DNA from: Ypsolopha sequella
Lineage: Eukaryota > Arthropoda > Insecta > Lepidoptera > Ypsolophidae
Length of the DNA: 64,000 nucleotides
Assembly (NCBI GenBank): GCA_934047225.1
Contig: CAKOHE010000067.1
Span: forward strand, 152,954-216,953
Direction: 5' to 3'
Shown piece by piece: positions 10,183 through 20,048 of the stretch. The notes under the pieces were generated by a model. The model was not told the DNA's origin. It did not search any database and worked only from the letters and a program-made list of their open reading frames with translations. Within the stretch, counting starts at the first letter, position 1, and every line of letters starts with the position of its first letter. The position numbers were made by a program, and so were the translations under genes.

Positions 10183-10790
10183 TTAAGGTGATATTTAAAT
10201 ATTTAGCGTTTCTGTTACTCCATATGCGAAAAAAACATCAGTGCGCGAGGGACGGACTCGGGCAAAAGTAGGAAAAGTGGTTTTTTTATTAAGGGGCTAC
10301 CTGGCCACCAACGAAATTGAGTCGATATGTGTCGGTACAAATATCGATAGAAACTATATTGGAAATAACATTCATATCATCCCTGCATAATGACGTCGCT
10401 GGGTCTCCGGATAGCGCAAAATAGGAGAAAATTATTATTATTTTCACATGGACGCTATGCACTTTTTTTTTATCAACAGCAATTTTTGGATGACGCTGGG
10501 AAGAGGCGCCTTAATATAAAATGTACTTAAGTTGCTATCAAAATTTCATTTAACCAGGTCCTAGATACTGTTAAAACTGATCTAATTCTGATCTGATCTA
10601 ATATTCGCAGTCCATATGTAATTCCAAATTGTAAAATCAGGAGAAAAGGTATCGAAAAAGGCCTCATTTCAATAAATATCTTTGTCGAGCCTTTCTTCAA
10701 CCGCGTTTATGTTCAGCAGATCCCTAGAAAAATATGCCAAACATAATATTACTATTTTATCAAAAAATGCAAGCTCTAAATGTGTCGATT
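10183..10790. repeat. TTAAGG-end dispersed repeat, copy 1
   Basis: The start ATTAAGGTGATAT and segments TTAGCGTTTCTGTTACTCCA, TTAACCAGGTCCTAGATACT and TTTTATCAAAA match the repeat at about 32690-33024 in the same order, with an extra insert at about 10310-10500. A third start-like piece TTAAGGCGATATGCG is at 24955. The inserted part includes the short repeat shared with 4503-4620. No coding capacity. Confidence 0.6.
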
Positions 10791-10810
10791 TCTTTTCTGT
10801 GGCTCCTTAA

Positions 10811-11249
10811 GGGTCTGTATAAGGTCAGGTGCAATACTTCAAATTACCATTTCACATTGTGTAACTTGGTCAATCGGTTCAATAAAAATAATATAGATAG
10901 TAGACTATAAAGCTGATCTAAATATCTTGGAAAAAAACGCAAAAGATACGCTCGCTCGATAGAAAAAAATCACGAAGTTACCTCTAAATTTCAAGTTTTT
11001 CCATAGTTAAAGGGCCTTCCTTTAATTATCTTGAAATTTGTATTAAAAATGAGTGAACAATCACCCCGTCTAAACATCATCTAGAAGCTGAGTTATTAAA
11101 TAAAATCGCAGTTTTTCGTGAGCGCGTGTTTCTTGGTGGTCGTAACTGTCACGGCTGAGAGAGCGCAATTTTAAACTTGAAGGAAACGTGGTAGAGTTCA
11201 GTTCTGATTGATTCAACATGAGGTGCTCAATCTGACCTTATACGGACCC
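10811..11249. mobile_element. TTAA-flanked MITE
   Basis: TTAA is at 10807-10810 and 11250-11253. The ends are inverted: GGGTCTGTATAAGGTCAG on the left and CTGACCTTATACGGACCC on the right. A TTAA duplication suggests piggyBac-type mobilisation, though piggyBac ends usually start CCC, not GGG. The left half recurs inverted at about 18121-18383. No transposase is present. Confidence 0.75.
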
Positions 11250-11253
11250 TTAA

Positions 11254-13100
11254 GCGACCACTTTTGTTGTGTTATTTTATGCGTTACTTTGTAAATGATC
11301 CTGCACGACAAATTTAAAGCGTATCTGTAGTTGTTGAGCAGGATCACTTAAAACATAAAGCATAAAATAACATAACATTACTAAAAAAGCCTAATTGACA
11401 TGTTCAAATGCCTTAAATAACATTAATTTAAAGGCGTTTCCCCGGATTTGTAGCAAATTATTAAGAAATAAATATAACGGCCGAAATACAACTTTTAGTT
11501 AAAAAAAACTTCTTTTTAAAAGTTTGTTTTGGCCGTTATAATTAACAAATCCCGAGAATCGATTCTTAAACCTCATTTTTTTATAAAAATAAAAATAACA
11601 ATCATCGGCACCCAAGGTACAGACATAGTAAAACCAGAACAGTAGATTAACTCACGCCCCGTACGAGACTTCAATACCTACTGTGTCAGGGTTGTTCCTT
11701 CTTTTATTTTCGTACCTAGCTAATACAAATCAATATTTAAATATATATATTATACCTATACTACGTAGGTATGTATTATGTTTGTAAATATTAAATTCAT
11801 TTACATTGGGCCTTCAACTCGATGGCAGCAGCAGCGACAGCCGGTACGAATAGCGATACGTTAAATGAACGTGTTACCAACTTATCTGTTGCCGTAGGCC
11901 AAACTAAAATGACTTCTATATTCATTAGTAACAGTCTTCGTTGCCGCGAGTCGCCGAAATAGATAAGTTTGTGGTGCGGAACTGTTCTCAAGGCGGCCCC
12001 CTTTGGTGGCACGTTTGATCTACAAAGACGCCGCCGCGCCGCTGCGCCGCGCCGTAGAGACCCGAATTGACCTTTATGTGGACCGGGAGCTCAGTACCGT
12101 ATTTTAACCTTATATGAGGTAGACATTAATAAAAAGCACATTTATTTAAATAAGACTTCTTTAATTTAAAATGCTTACAATTTATAATATGAAGCACGAT
12201 ATTTTGAAACATTATCTGTCAAATCCTCACGTGATATTAATTGTAGCCATTGTAAGCGCCTGAAAACAACAAAATAAAAATTATGACAAATCAACTGACA
12301 TTTTGAAGCCGATTATGACAAATGAGCTATCAATCGACGACGTAGTGAAACATTCAAACATACATACATTCATATCATACATAATAAACGTATAGACCTT
12401 ATAACTCATAAAGAAATCTTACTTGCTTATATTAAATAAAGTAAGAAAACTTGAAAATAATCAATTATAAAATTAAAGATAAGCTCCTGAATTTACCTTA
12501 AAAAGATGGGCATCGTCAAAAGGGGGAAGGGGGCAGCTGTCCCCCCCTAGAGATTTGAAAAACTTTGAGATTTTTATAATAAAGTAACCGAAAAATTCGC
12601 GAGAAACCCAAGAACATTATGTTTATAAGACAATTATTTTGTTTCTTGTAATGAACAATTAAAAACTTTACATTTGTTTATTTTACCTACAATTCATGTC
12701 ATCTTGCCCCCCTGGCAACGCTTTTGCTTAAAAATCTTTGTGATTGTTGACTAAATTAATCAGTTCAATTCATTTAAGTACATAATGAAATTTAAGTATC
12801 TAATCGAACATTGGCTCCTAGTCTATAATTAAAAAATCTTTGCGATTTCAACCATATCAGCTCTACATTTAAAAACACTTTGACTAACTGACAATCATAG
12901 CACAGTTATGATCATAGGTTTCCTAACTTTTGATTCCTCTTAAGAGTTAACATTAATTAATTACAGACTGTAAAAGGAAATAGACTATATGAGACAGGTA
13001 GGCAAAGATATATATGTTTTTCTTTTTTCATTAACCTGAATTCCTGCTGTCTTGTATTTTCTTATCCCTTGGTTAAAGTAGATATAAGTAATTCAATGTA
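11254..13100. other. Intronic stretch, mostly unremarkable
   Basis: Long intron between exons 7 and 8. A local inverted pair (GGCCGAAATACAACTTTTA / AAGTTTGTTTTGGCC) lies near 11480-11540. A GC-rich patch of CGCCGC repeats is at 12028-12056. On the plus strand 11822-11965 reads as a short Met-initiated frame (MAAAATAGTNSDTLNERV) without known motif. No feature is called with confidence. Confidence 0.3.
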
Positions 13101-13109
13101 TAGTTTAAG

Positions 13110-13570
13110 TTTATGTTAAAAAAAGACATGATCTTGCAAAGTTTCTTGCCCGTTCTTCTTAGCAAGACTAATCGAATGGGCGGAGGTAGGCATGTATTTA
13201 TATACGTAACCTATTACTATGTAGTATATAGGATGGGATTTGGTCGGCCGCCTGGATTCGTGCTGGGGGCTCGGTTGGTGATCATTGAACCTTGTTCCTG
13301 GTCCCTGGCCGGGTCTCCGGTATGGGTTCGGGCGGTTGATTGGATTTCACCTTGTATAATAATATTTTACCTATAATTTTAATTGTATATATATTGCTAC
13401 ATAAATTAAATAAACATTTAATCTAAGTAGTTCATGTACATTTATTATTTTATTACATATATTTTTATAAGATTAAAATTTGACTTGTGAAACGTGTATT
13501 ATATATACCTACTTTGCAAAATAAACTTTTTGAATTTTGAATTTGAAATTTTGAATTTTGGTACCTATGT
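13110..13570 (+). repeat. Probable LINE/SINE 3' remnant with A-rich tail
   Basis: TGCAAAGTTTCTTGCCCGTT, common in insect LINE-derived 3' ends, is followed by GATCATTGAACCTTGTTCCT and GGTTGATTGGATTTCACCTT. The second part recurs at about 59240-59330. AAATAAAC (13407-13415) and an ATTTTGAATTTGAAATTTTG low-complexity tail (13528-13560) follow. No protein remains. Confidence 0.45.
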
Positions 13571-14115
13571 TAAATGTGAACAAAGAAAGTACGGTTTACA
13601 TCTCTCATTATTATTTATATGTACCATAAATTGTGTACTCACCTTTCTTGTTGAGTTGGTATTGAGAAGAACGATAATTCTGGATTTGAGGAATTATTAT
13701 TGAGGCATCCGAAGACAGAACAATATGTACGACAGCGTGCTGTCGACATATTTGAAGTGATCGGTGCCGCGCTGGCGCGCTTGTTCGAAAGACTTGACTG
13801 AGCGCGACCGCGGCGTAACCCCGACTAGCACCGGCCTTGCATACCGAGATATTGCTGTTGTGTGCGTACTGTAGTTCGTGCGTACTAGCACGCACACATA
13901 TTAGCCGCGCGATGTACCTTTGGTTGAAGATAAACTACTTTTCTGGTTTTACTATGGTACAGACTCCACATGGTCTAGTCTGGGAGCCACTGGATGCTGC
14001 TTCAATTGTAAAACTGTTTATGTGAAATAAAATATTTTCCAAATTTTTTCATTTTTCATAAGTTTTGCGTTTGGGAACGCGATCCGTCGCAGCCACCTGA
14101 GTAAATTTAATTTTA
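13571..14115. other. Intronic stretch with a GC-rich block
   Basis: A GC-rich block lies at 13730-13910, including CCGCGCTGGCGCGC and ACCGGCCTTGC; the last also occurs near 1930. It is probably part of another dispersed repeat. No coding signal. Confidence 0.3.
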
Positions 14116-14117
14116 CT

Positions 14118-14309
14118 AGCTTTTGACCGCGGCTTCGTCCGCGTCGATTTAGTTTTAATTTTTCCGGGTTAAAAAGTAGCCTATGTCACTCTCCAGTCTA
14201 TAAACTATCCTATGCAAAAAATCACGTCGATTCGATGCTCCGTTTCTGCGTGGAAGAATGACAAACCAACAACCAACAAACACACTTTCGCGTTTATAAT
14301 AGTGGTACG
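14118..14309 (-). mobile_element. Helitron-like or SINE-tail repeat ending in CTAG
   Basis: On the minus strand the repeat ends with GCGGACGAAGCCGCGGTC, AAAAGCTAG and then T. A GC hairpin just before CTAG with T following is the Helitron 3' signature. It contains CGATTCGATGCTCCGTTTCT and AACCAACAACCAACAAACAC, common in lepidopteran repeats. The other end reaches 14309, a few bases beyond the exon 7 donor of the coiled-coil gene. Confidence 0.5.
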
Positions 14310-14315
14310 TATTAC

Positions 14316-14411
14316 CTGATTCTTTTCAGCTAGTTGCTTTTCAAGTGATCGGTTAGCTTCATCGTGAGTTACTACATCGAGCACCAAAATGTCATTGGCT
14401 TTATTAAGCTC
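14316..14411 (-). CDS. Coiled-coil gene, exon 7
   Basis: Acceptor CTGTTTCAG before 14411 and donor GTAATA after 14316; 96 nt, phase 0 at both ends. It encodes ELNKANDILVLDVVTHDEA and NRSLEKQLAEKNQ. Only this frame is open. Joining exon 6 directly to this exon keeps the frame. Confidence 0.82.
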
Positions 14412-14457
14412 CTGAAACAGATGTATGAGTGATGAAATAATTACATAATAGCCTTAA

Positions 14458-15127
14458 GGGTTGGTTGGGCCAAACATGCTATCGCGTTTTTGTAAAATTT
14501 GTGTAAGTAGTTAAAAAGTTGAACTACATTATAATTTTTCATATTTGACACAAGTATCACAATCATCGAGAAAAATAATCGGAAAGATCAGTAAAATCAC
14601 GGAAAACGTAATTTGGCTTTGGAACTAGTATGATCAGTCTACTATTCTAACTACAAAATAAAATATTTTATTATAGAGTAAAAAAATGAAAGTAGCCTTT
14701 ACAGATTTTTTTTATTTTGTATTTTTTTTTGTTATTTTAAAAGAAATACTCAAACATTCTAGATTTTACCTGTACAGAAAAATTACGCAAAAAGAATTTG
14801 CATGTTTGTGTATTTATTTTTAAATAACGAAAGGAAAAAAATATATATTATATGAATAAGGTACTTCGATTTCTTTACGCAAAAAACAATTTGGAACGAA
14901 AAAAAAAATATTTTTTCTGTTTGCAACGCCAAATTACGTTTTTCGTGATTTTAGTGATTTTTCAGATTTTTTTTCTCGATGATTTTGATAGGTACTTGTG
15001 TCAAACCTGAAAAATTATAATGTTTTTCAACTTCTTAACTACTTACACAAATATTATTCGTTAAAAATATTTTGTTTTAATGAGCTAAATTGTCCAAACG
15101 CGATAGCATGTTTGGCCCAACCAACCC
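14458..15127. mobile_element. TTAA-flanked element with long (about 180 bp) TIRs
   Basis: TTAA flanks both ends (14454-14457 and 15128-15131). The ends GGGTTGGTTGGGCCAAACAT and, inverted, the same at 15108-15127 start arms that continue for about 180 bp (GCTATCGCGTTT, TTCATATTTGACACAAGTAT, AAAATCACGGAAAACGTAAT). The centre is AT-rich with no open frame. It would fold into a long hairpin. The TTAA duplication points to piggyBac-like mobilisation (inference). Confidence 0.83.
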
Positions 15128-15629
15128 TTAAAGCCTAGTCAATTCTTGGAAATGACAGTAAGATAGATGAGCTTATTGTCTACTTTACCATCATTTTCAA
15201 AAGTAGATACGTGTGATTGGCTGCAAATTATGTGTCACGTAATTTGTAGCCAATCACATTACCTTTGAAAGCGATACCGATAGATGTTGAAGTTAGTAAG
15301 TGTGCGCGCGTCGGCATTACGTTAACGCACGCAATCAAAAACAATGCAATAGATTTTAGGTGCCAGGGCTCATCTAAACTTTTGAAATCTTTGGATTTCA
15401 TACATTTTTCTTGCGTTTCTCGTCCCCTGGTTTATTCGTCCAAGACCATGAGGTACCTTCGTACTAAATTTGGTGCTTCTATCCGCTCGGTAACGGTAAT
15501 TTCACTAAGCCACTTGACAATAAGAAAACCAAAACAAAAAATCTAAGACATCTATAGGTATCCATGTCGCAGGTAAATTGTCAAAGCCGTGAAATTATAA
15601 TTTCACTTTCACGACTCTAAAAATATTAC

Positions 15630-15667
15630 CTGTGACATAAACAGGCTGTTGATTTGGTCAGCAACTT
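15630..15667 (-). other. Possible alternative or cryptic 38-nt exon
   Basis: This segment has a good acceptor (TTACATATCAG) and donor (CAG followed by GTAATA). It reads EVADQINSLFMSQ in one frame, coiled-coil-like, but exon 6 ends in phase 0, so including it would shift the frame and meet a TAG in exon 7. It could be a frame-breaking (poison) exon, a real exon that needs another unseen exon before it, or chance. An inverted near-copy is at 15960-15997. Confidence 0.35.
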
Positions 15668-15959
15668 CTGATATGTAACGAAAAAAATAAAAAATCCATT
15701 TTTTATAAATATATTTACGAAATTTTGGGGGCGGTTTAAGTCGCCTAGAGTGCGACACACATGATGAAATTGACTCAGCACTGGTGGAGGGGGCCGGCAG
15801 TGTGGGGTGGGGTACCCGAGTATGTCGAAACCAGCACTTCGTGACGCAGTGACCATTTACCAAGAGAATTTTAGTACAAATAAAAAAGGGCATATCTTCT
15901 TTTTATTTTGTTTGCAGTTTTTTGGAATAAGCATCGTGAACACAACCTATCCTGCGATG

Positions 15960-15997
15960 GAAGTTGCTGACCAAATCAACACACTGTATAACACAGT
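15960..15997 (+). repeat. Inverted near-copy of the 38-nt exon candidate
   Basis: AAGTTGCTGACCAAATCAAC at 15961 on the plus strand is identical to the start of the minus-strand segment at 15667. The next 17 bases are mostly matched. The pair, about 300 bp apart, forms inverted arms of about 40 bp. It could be the ends of a foldback element or an exon duplication with inversion. Confidence 0.65.
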
Positions 15998-16002
15998 TCC
16001 GT

Positions 16003-16360
16003 GACTGACTGAATGACAGACAAAGCACAGCTTAAGCCATTGAAGATAGAAACATGAAACACATGAAAGGACTTTTCAACTTTTCGAAGTTCAGCCTTAA
16101 AAGGGATGAAACGGGGTGTCAACTTTTGTATCGACAATGCATTCCCAAATAATCTATCCATAAACGAATACCATGACTGACTGACTGACCGATCTAACAA
16201 CGCCCAGACCAAACAGCTGGACCTAGGAACATGAAATTTGGGCTGTAGGTTCCTTGATTGACGCAGACATCCACTAATAAGGGATTTCAGGAAATTCCCA
16301 AGGGATCGAGAGAAACGGGTTGCACGCGAGCAATGCTGCGGAACGTCCGCTAGTTTACTA
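16003..16360 (+). mobile_element. Helitron-like repeat remnant
   Basis: Repetitive intronic sequence with two copies of TGACTGACTGA and of an ACATGAAA motif, ending GCGGAACGTCCGC TAGT, a GC-rich hairpin next to CTAG and T. This resembles the 3' ends at 14118 and 24870. No helicase coding sequence. Class is inferred from the end only. Confidence 0.4.
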
Positions 16361-16566
16361 TAAATAATTTATTTTATTTTTATAATAAATAAATAATGTA
16401 GTACCCGATTATTGCAAATCTATCTACAAACGAATACCGGCCAGTTATCCGGATAGATTGAATAGGCTGCCTTCTGAATCTGCTGAAACGGTCGGCTATC
16501 CCGATCAAAAATTGTTATTGAAGTGACCCGTTTTGCAATAATCATGGTTTATCCTCAATGTAGTAC

Positions 16567-16741
16567 CTCTAGTTTCTTCTTCAGAACAGTAATCTCATCA
16601 TACAATTTGGAGCTCTCTTCTTCAAGGGTAGCCACTTTTTCGTGTAGAACGTTTTTCTGGTCACACATCGTTGCTGTGAACTCGTCCTGGTTGGTCAGCG
16701 CTTTCTTGAGAGACTCTACTGTTTCTTTACTCTCTGCTAGC
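16567..16741 (-). CDS. Coiled-coil gene, exon 6
   Basis: Acceptor ATTTATCAG before 16741, donor GTACTA after 16567; 175 nt, phase 2 in, phase 0 out. It encodes ELAESKETVESLKKALTNQ, ATMCDQKNVLHEKVATLEE and SSKLYDEITVLKKKLE, strong heptads. The codon split with exon 5 (GA + G, Glu) fits exactly. Confidence 0.84.
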
Positions 16742-17288
16742 CTGATAAATGTTAATGCCTGTACAGTCTCAGTGCAAGTATTAAAAAAATCAGTTCCCGT
16801 AGGCTCCTTGATGATTGAAGCAGAGGAGAGATGTCAATGGCTTCGTTAAAAGTTTAAAATAAGAATATAAATGGTGATAATATTTGTTAGTGATCCATAT
16901 TTTGTTTTTATGACGTCATGATTTTTTTTTGTGACCTATTGTGTGGGGTAACAAAATGAAACGGCATTAATTATGGGCTGATTGTAACAATGTACTACAT
17001 CACTACATTTCAGTCATTTTGTAAAAAACCAAAATACTGTCAACATTATTTTTGACACCCCTCCCATGCTTCAATCATCAAGGAGCCCACGGAAAAACAC
17101 TAGTTCCTATCACATCACTATTGATATTTTAATGATGTCGAATACGTCGCGGTTCATAATAAGGAAGTTGTTAAGTTTGGTTTCATACAATAGGCATGGT
17201 TGCGTCGATAAATATAAAACGTTTCTGTCCACATTTATCCGGATTTGTAACAAAATATTAAGAAATATAAAAGCCAAAATACAAATTC

Positions 17289-17393
17289 CTGTCTTTTTCT
17301 TTCTTTATCGAAAGGACAAGGACAGAACGCTTAAATCAAGTTTAGTCCTGTCAAATAAGTTAATATGACGTGTTATGCCGAATCGATACCAAT
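17289..17393. mobile_element. Palindromic MITE B, half copy
   Basis: CAAGGACAGAACGCTTAAAT, TTTAGTCCTGTCAAATAAGT and the end CCGAATCGATACCAAT match the right half of the MITE at 32175-32336. The left half is replaced by unrelated sequence. Confidence 0.7.
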
Positions 17394-17870
17394 GTGAGAC
17401 AACGTTCGTTTGTTTTGTAAAAGACTGCACGAGGGTCCCAATGCCTAATTATGTTCAGTTGCACACAATACGACCATCAAAATTATCGTCCTTGCGTGAC
17501 ATTATTTATAATATTTTCAACTAAATTTCACGAAAAATTTACAAAAGAACACTCGTCATGATATTGTCATGATACTCGTCATTACGGATTTATAACAGAG
17601 ATCGTCATGATACAGTGTTGTTCTGAGACTATGCTGGAATTAGTATGTGCATGCCTGAGACCAATCAGAAGAGAGAATGAGAAAAAGAGAGTTCTTTACT
17701 CGTTGTCACTTTTGATTGATTCTCTAACGTTGTTATAATAAATTTAGCTAGTCACATCGCAGATTTGCGGTGTAATAATGTTATAACATCAGTCAAACAA
17801 TGTAAGTACTTACAAAACTGCTTTTGATGTTATAATTACCATAATGTAGTGTGGGAGTCGTTAAAACAAA
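17394..17870. repeat. Unclassified dispersed repeat, copy 2 (uninterrupted)
   Basis: This is the paralogue of 8281-9490, sharing CCTGAGACCAATCAGAAG, ATGTTATAACATCAGTCAAA and GTGTGGGAG. It has an intact site ACTGCTTT at 17817-17824 where the other copy carries the hAT MITE. No protein or clear terminal repeat. Confidence 0.72.
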
Positions 17871-17936
17871 TTATATAAACATTTACGAGACCAGCCTATT
17901 TATACCAGTTTATAATATAAAAATAAAACAGCTTAC

Positions 17937-18055
17937 TCCTTCTCCAGTTTCGAAATGATACTCTTCATGTCGCTGCATTGAGAATTGTACTCATGAAGTA
18001 ATCTCTCGTTTTGCAGGCTTAAGTTGTTTTGCAGGCTTAAGATGTTTTTGTCTTT
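17937..18055 (-). CDS. Coiled-coil gene, exon 5
   Basis: Acceptor TTGTCAACAG before 18055 and donor GTAAGC after 17937; 119 nt, phase 0 in, phase 2 out. It encodes KDKNILSLQNNLSLQNERLL and YNSQCSDMKSIISKLEKE. An 18-bp tandem duplication inside (LSLQNN then LSLQNE) adds six residues. It shifts the heptad register by one residue less than a full heptad. Confidence 0.83.
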
Positions 18056-18120
18056 CTGTTGACAAATACCACAATTATTACATTAAAATATTGCTCACTT
18101 ATTCTTAACACAAATGCTGT

Positions 18121-18383
18121 TTAATTTAAGGAAGGCATTTTAACAATCGAAAAACATGAAATTTAGAGGTAACTTTGTATTTTTTTTTTATCGAGTTAAC
18201 TTAAAGCTTTTGCGTTTTTCCTAAAAATGTTTAGATCAGCCTACTATAGTCTACTATCTATATTATTTTTACTAACCCAATCGACTAAGTTACACGATGT
18301 GAAATGGTTATTTGAATTGAAGTTGTGCATCTAACACGTACAGTGCACTGACAGTAGGTGTTGATCTGACCTTATACGGACCC
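18121..18383. mobile_element. TTAA MITE, inverted half copy
   Basis: The end CTGACCTTATACGGACCC followed by TTAA (18384-18387), plus GATGTGAAATGGTTATTTGA and ACTATAGTCTACTATCTATA read inverted, match the left half of the element at 10811-11249. The other end is lost. Confidence 0.65.
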
Positions 18384-19002
18384 TTAAATAATGCGCGTAG
18401 GAATCTTCGCCGCTCTTCGGCAAAGATCGTGTTTCTGTATTCGTTTTTCCGCTTTCTATACGATGCATGATAGATTGTTCACTTTCGGTCGCCTATCTCA
18501 ATATACTGTGCCTATACACAGCCAAAACGACACAAGCTTCCGAATTTTTGTACACTTTCTAAAATTACTTTGACTTTTATTTATTCTTTAGTACATTTCC
18601 AAATAATACGTACTCTTAAAATTTCTGATTCGGCTCGTTTTCGAGAATACGAACAATGGCGAAGATTATTATGCGCAAAATATAAAAAAAAAGTAATAAT
18701 TTTTATTTGGTACAATAATTTTGGATAAGAAAAACAAAAACCAAGTTGTAAGTTAAGTAAGCAAATGATTGCTTGTGATAAAAATATAACATAAAAATGT
18801 GCCGTTGGCAACTGTGGTAATATAAAATTGTAATACAGTCACCAACGCCTTCCTATAGGTGTACAATAATTACAAAATTTGCGTATTACATGGTGTTTGG
18901 ATTTTAACAAAAGAACAAAAAGAAAAAAAAATATATGGTTTGATTTAACAAAAAATAGTAAAAGAACAATTTTAGCATGCAAATTATTAAAAAAGATTGT
19001 AT

Positions 19003-19125
19003 GAGAGAGGGTGTGAAGGTGTGTGTGTGAGTGAGAGGGAGAGGGTGTGTGTGTGTGTGAGAGGGTGTGTGTGTGATGTTGAGAGGGTGTGTGAGAGAGG
19101 GTGTAAGGGTGAGTATGTATACTTA
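19003..19125. repeat. GT/GAGAGGGTGT minisatellite in LINE 3' UTR
   Basis: Repeated GAGAGGGTGTGTGTG blocks, in a purine-T-rich strand, followed by an (AT)n-rich run at 19118-19145. It lies in the 3' UTR of the LINE at 18835-21960. A weaker GTGTG tract sits in the same place of the related copy near 60110-60175. Confidence 0.75.
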
Positions 19126-19262
19126 TATATACATATATATATATACTTATGGGTACGAATAAACGAAGTTTTGGAACTTGTTTGTGTAAGAAGTTACAGA
19201 TGTTTATGTTTATATTGTGTAAATTATAAATAATATAGGGTTGCCATGACGTGTATATACTT

Positions 19263-20048
19263 TTAGACAACTACTCGCAAAAGAGCCTCTGAATCCTTAT
19301 AATTAAGTGTGAGCAGCCAGTTCGAGACCGCAATCTTACACTTGGCTAAGAGTAGAGGATAAATATTAACAGCCTCGTTTACTCTGTTATACAGACGAGA
19401 ACTAAGTACATTATAGTGTCGGGCGGCTAACTGAGTCCTGTGCTGTACAACCCTGCACACTAGGTCCGATCTTCTTTTCGACATATTAGTAGACGATTCA
19501 TACGGGATTGTAGAGTGTTTGCGCAGAATAACTTTATGAATAAAGAGCCTTCTGACAGATAGCACCTGACATTCATTGTACAGCTGGTCTGTATCGTGCC
19601 AGATAGACTTCTTAGTCATGACCTTGAGGACAGCTCTTTGGGCTCGTTCTAGGCGAATAAAGAGCGATGAGCATGCACCACCCCAGGATGTAATGCAGTA
19701 TGTAAGTACTGATTGCGCGAGCGCATAATAGACAGTTTTGAGTGTCTGGTTATCGGCTGAACATCTAAGTTGTCGGAATATATAAATTAGTTTTCTAACT
19801 CGGGATATTAAGGATTCAAGATGATCCTTCCATGAAAGCGTACTATCCATTATAACACCTAAGTATTTAATATTAGAGGTACGCACAATAGGGGTACATC
19901 TGCATCTGCAGACTTGGGCTCCACAGGTATGAGCCAAGATGCTATAGGAGTCATGGTCAGGCTGATGGCTAGAATAATGGGAAAAAGTAATAAACTTTGT
20001 CTTATCAACATTTAAAGTTAACAAATTTGACGAAAGCCAGCCCATCAC
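19263..20048 (-). pseudogene. LINE ORF2, C-terminal block
   Basis: This frame begins around GWLSSNLLTLNVDKTKF, the segment that normally follows the YADD box in RT, then SNIKYLGVIMDSTLSWKDH, RVRKLIYIFRQLR, RAQRAVLKVMTKKS and RLYNRVNEAVNIYPLL, to a stop at 19263. It is the thumb and C-terminal region. It overlaps the previous block in another frame at 20005-20048, so a one-base indel near 20045 separates it from the palm. There is no RNase H. The same domain in the 60213-60840 copy is clearly homologous. Confidence 0.85.

Noticed and set aside
13113..13376. 87-aa ORF as a gene
   Set aside because: No protein-like pattern; DNA text is shared with a repeat at 59240-59330.
15609..15893. 94-aa minus-strand ORF
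   Set aside because: It covers the 38-nt exon candidate but the rest is not protein-like and crosses the acceptor.
18997..19233. Protein with repeated CVC/ERV residues
   Set aside because: It is the translation of a GT-rich minisatellite in a LINE 3' UTR.
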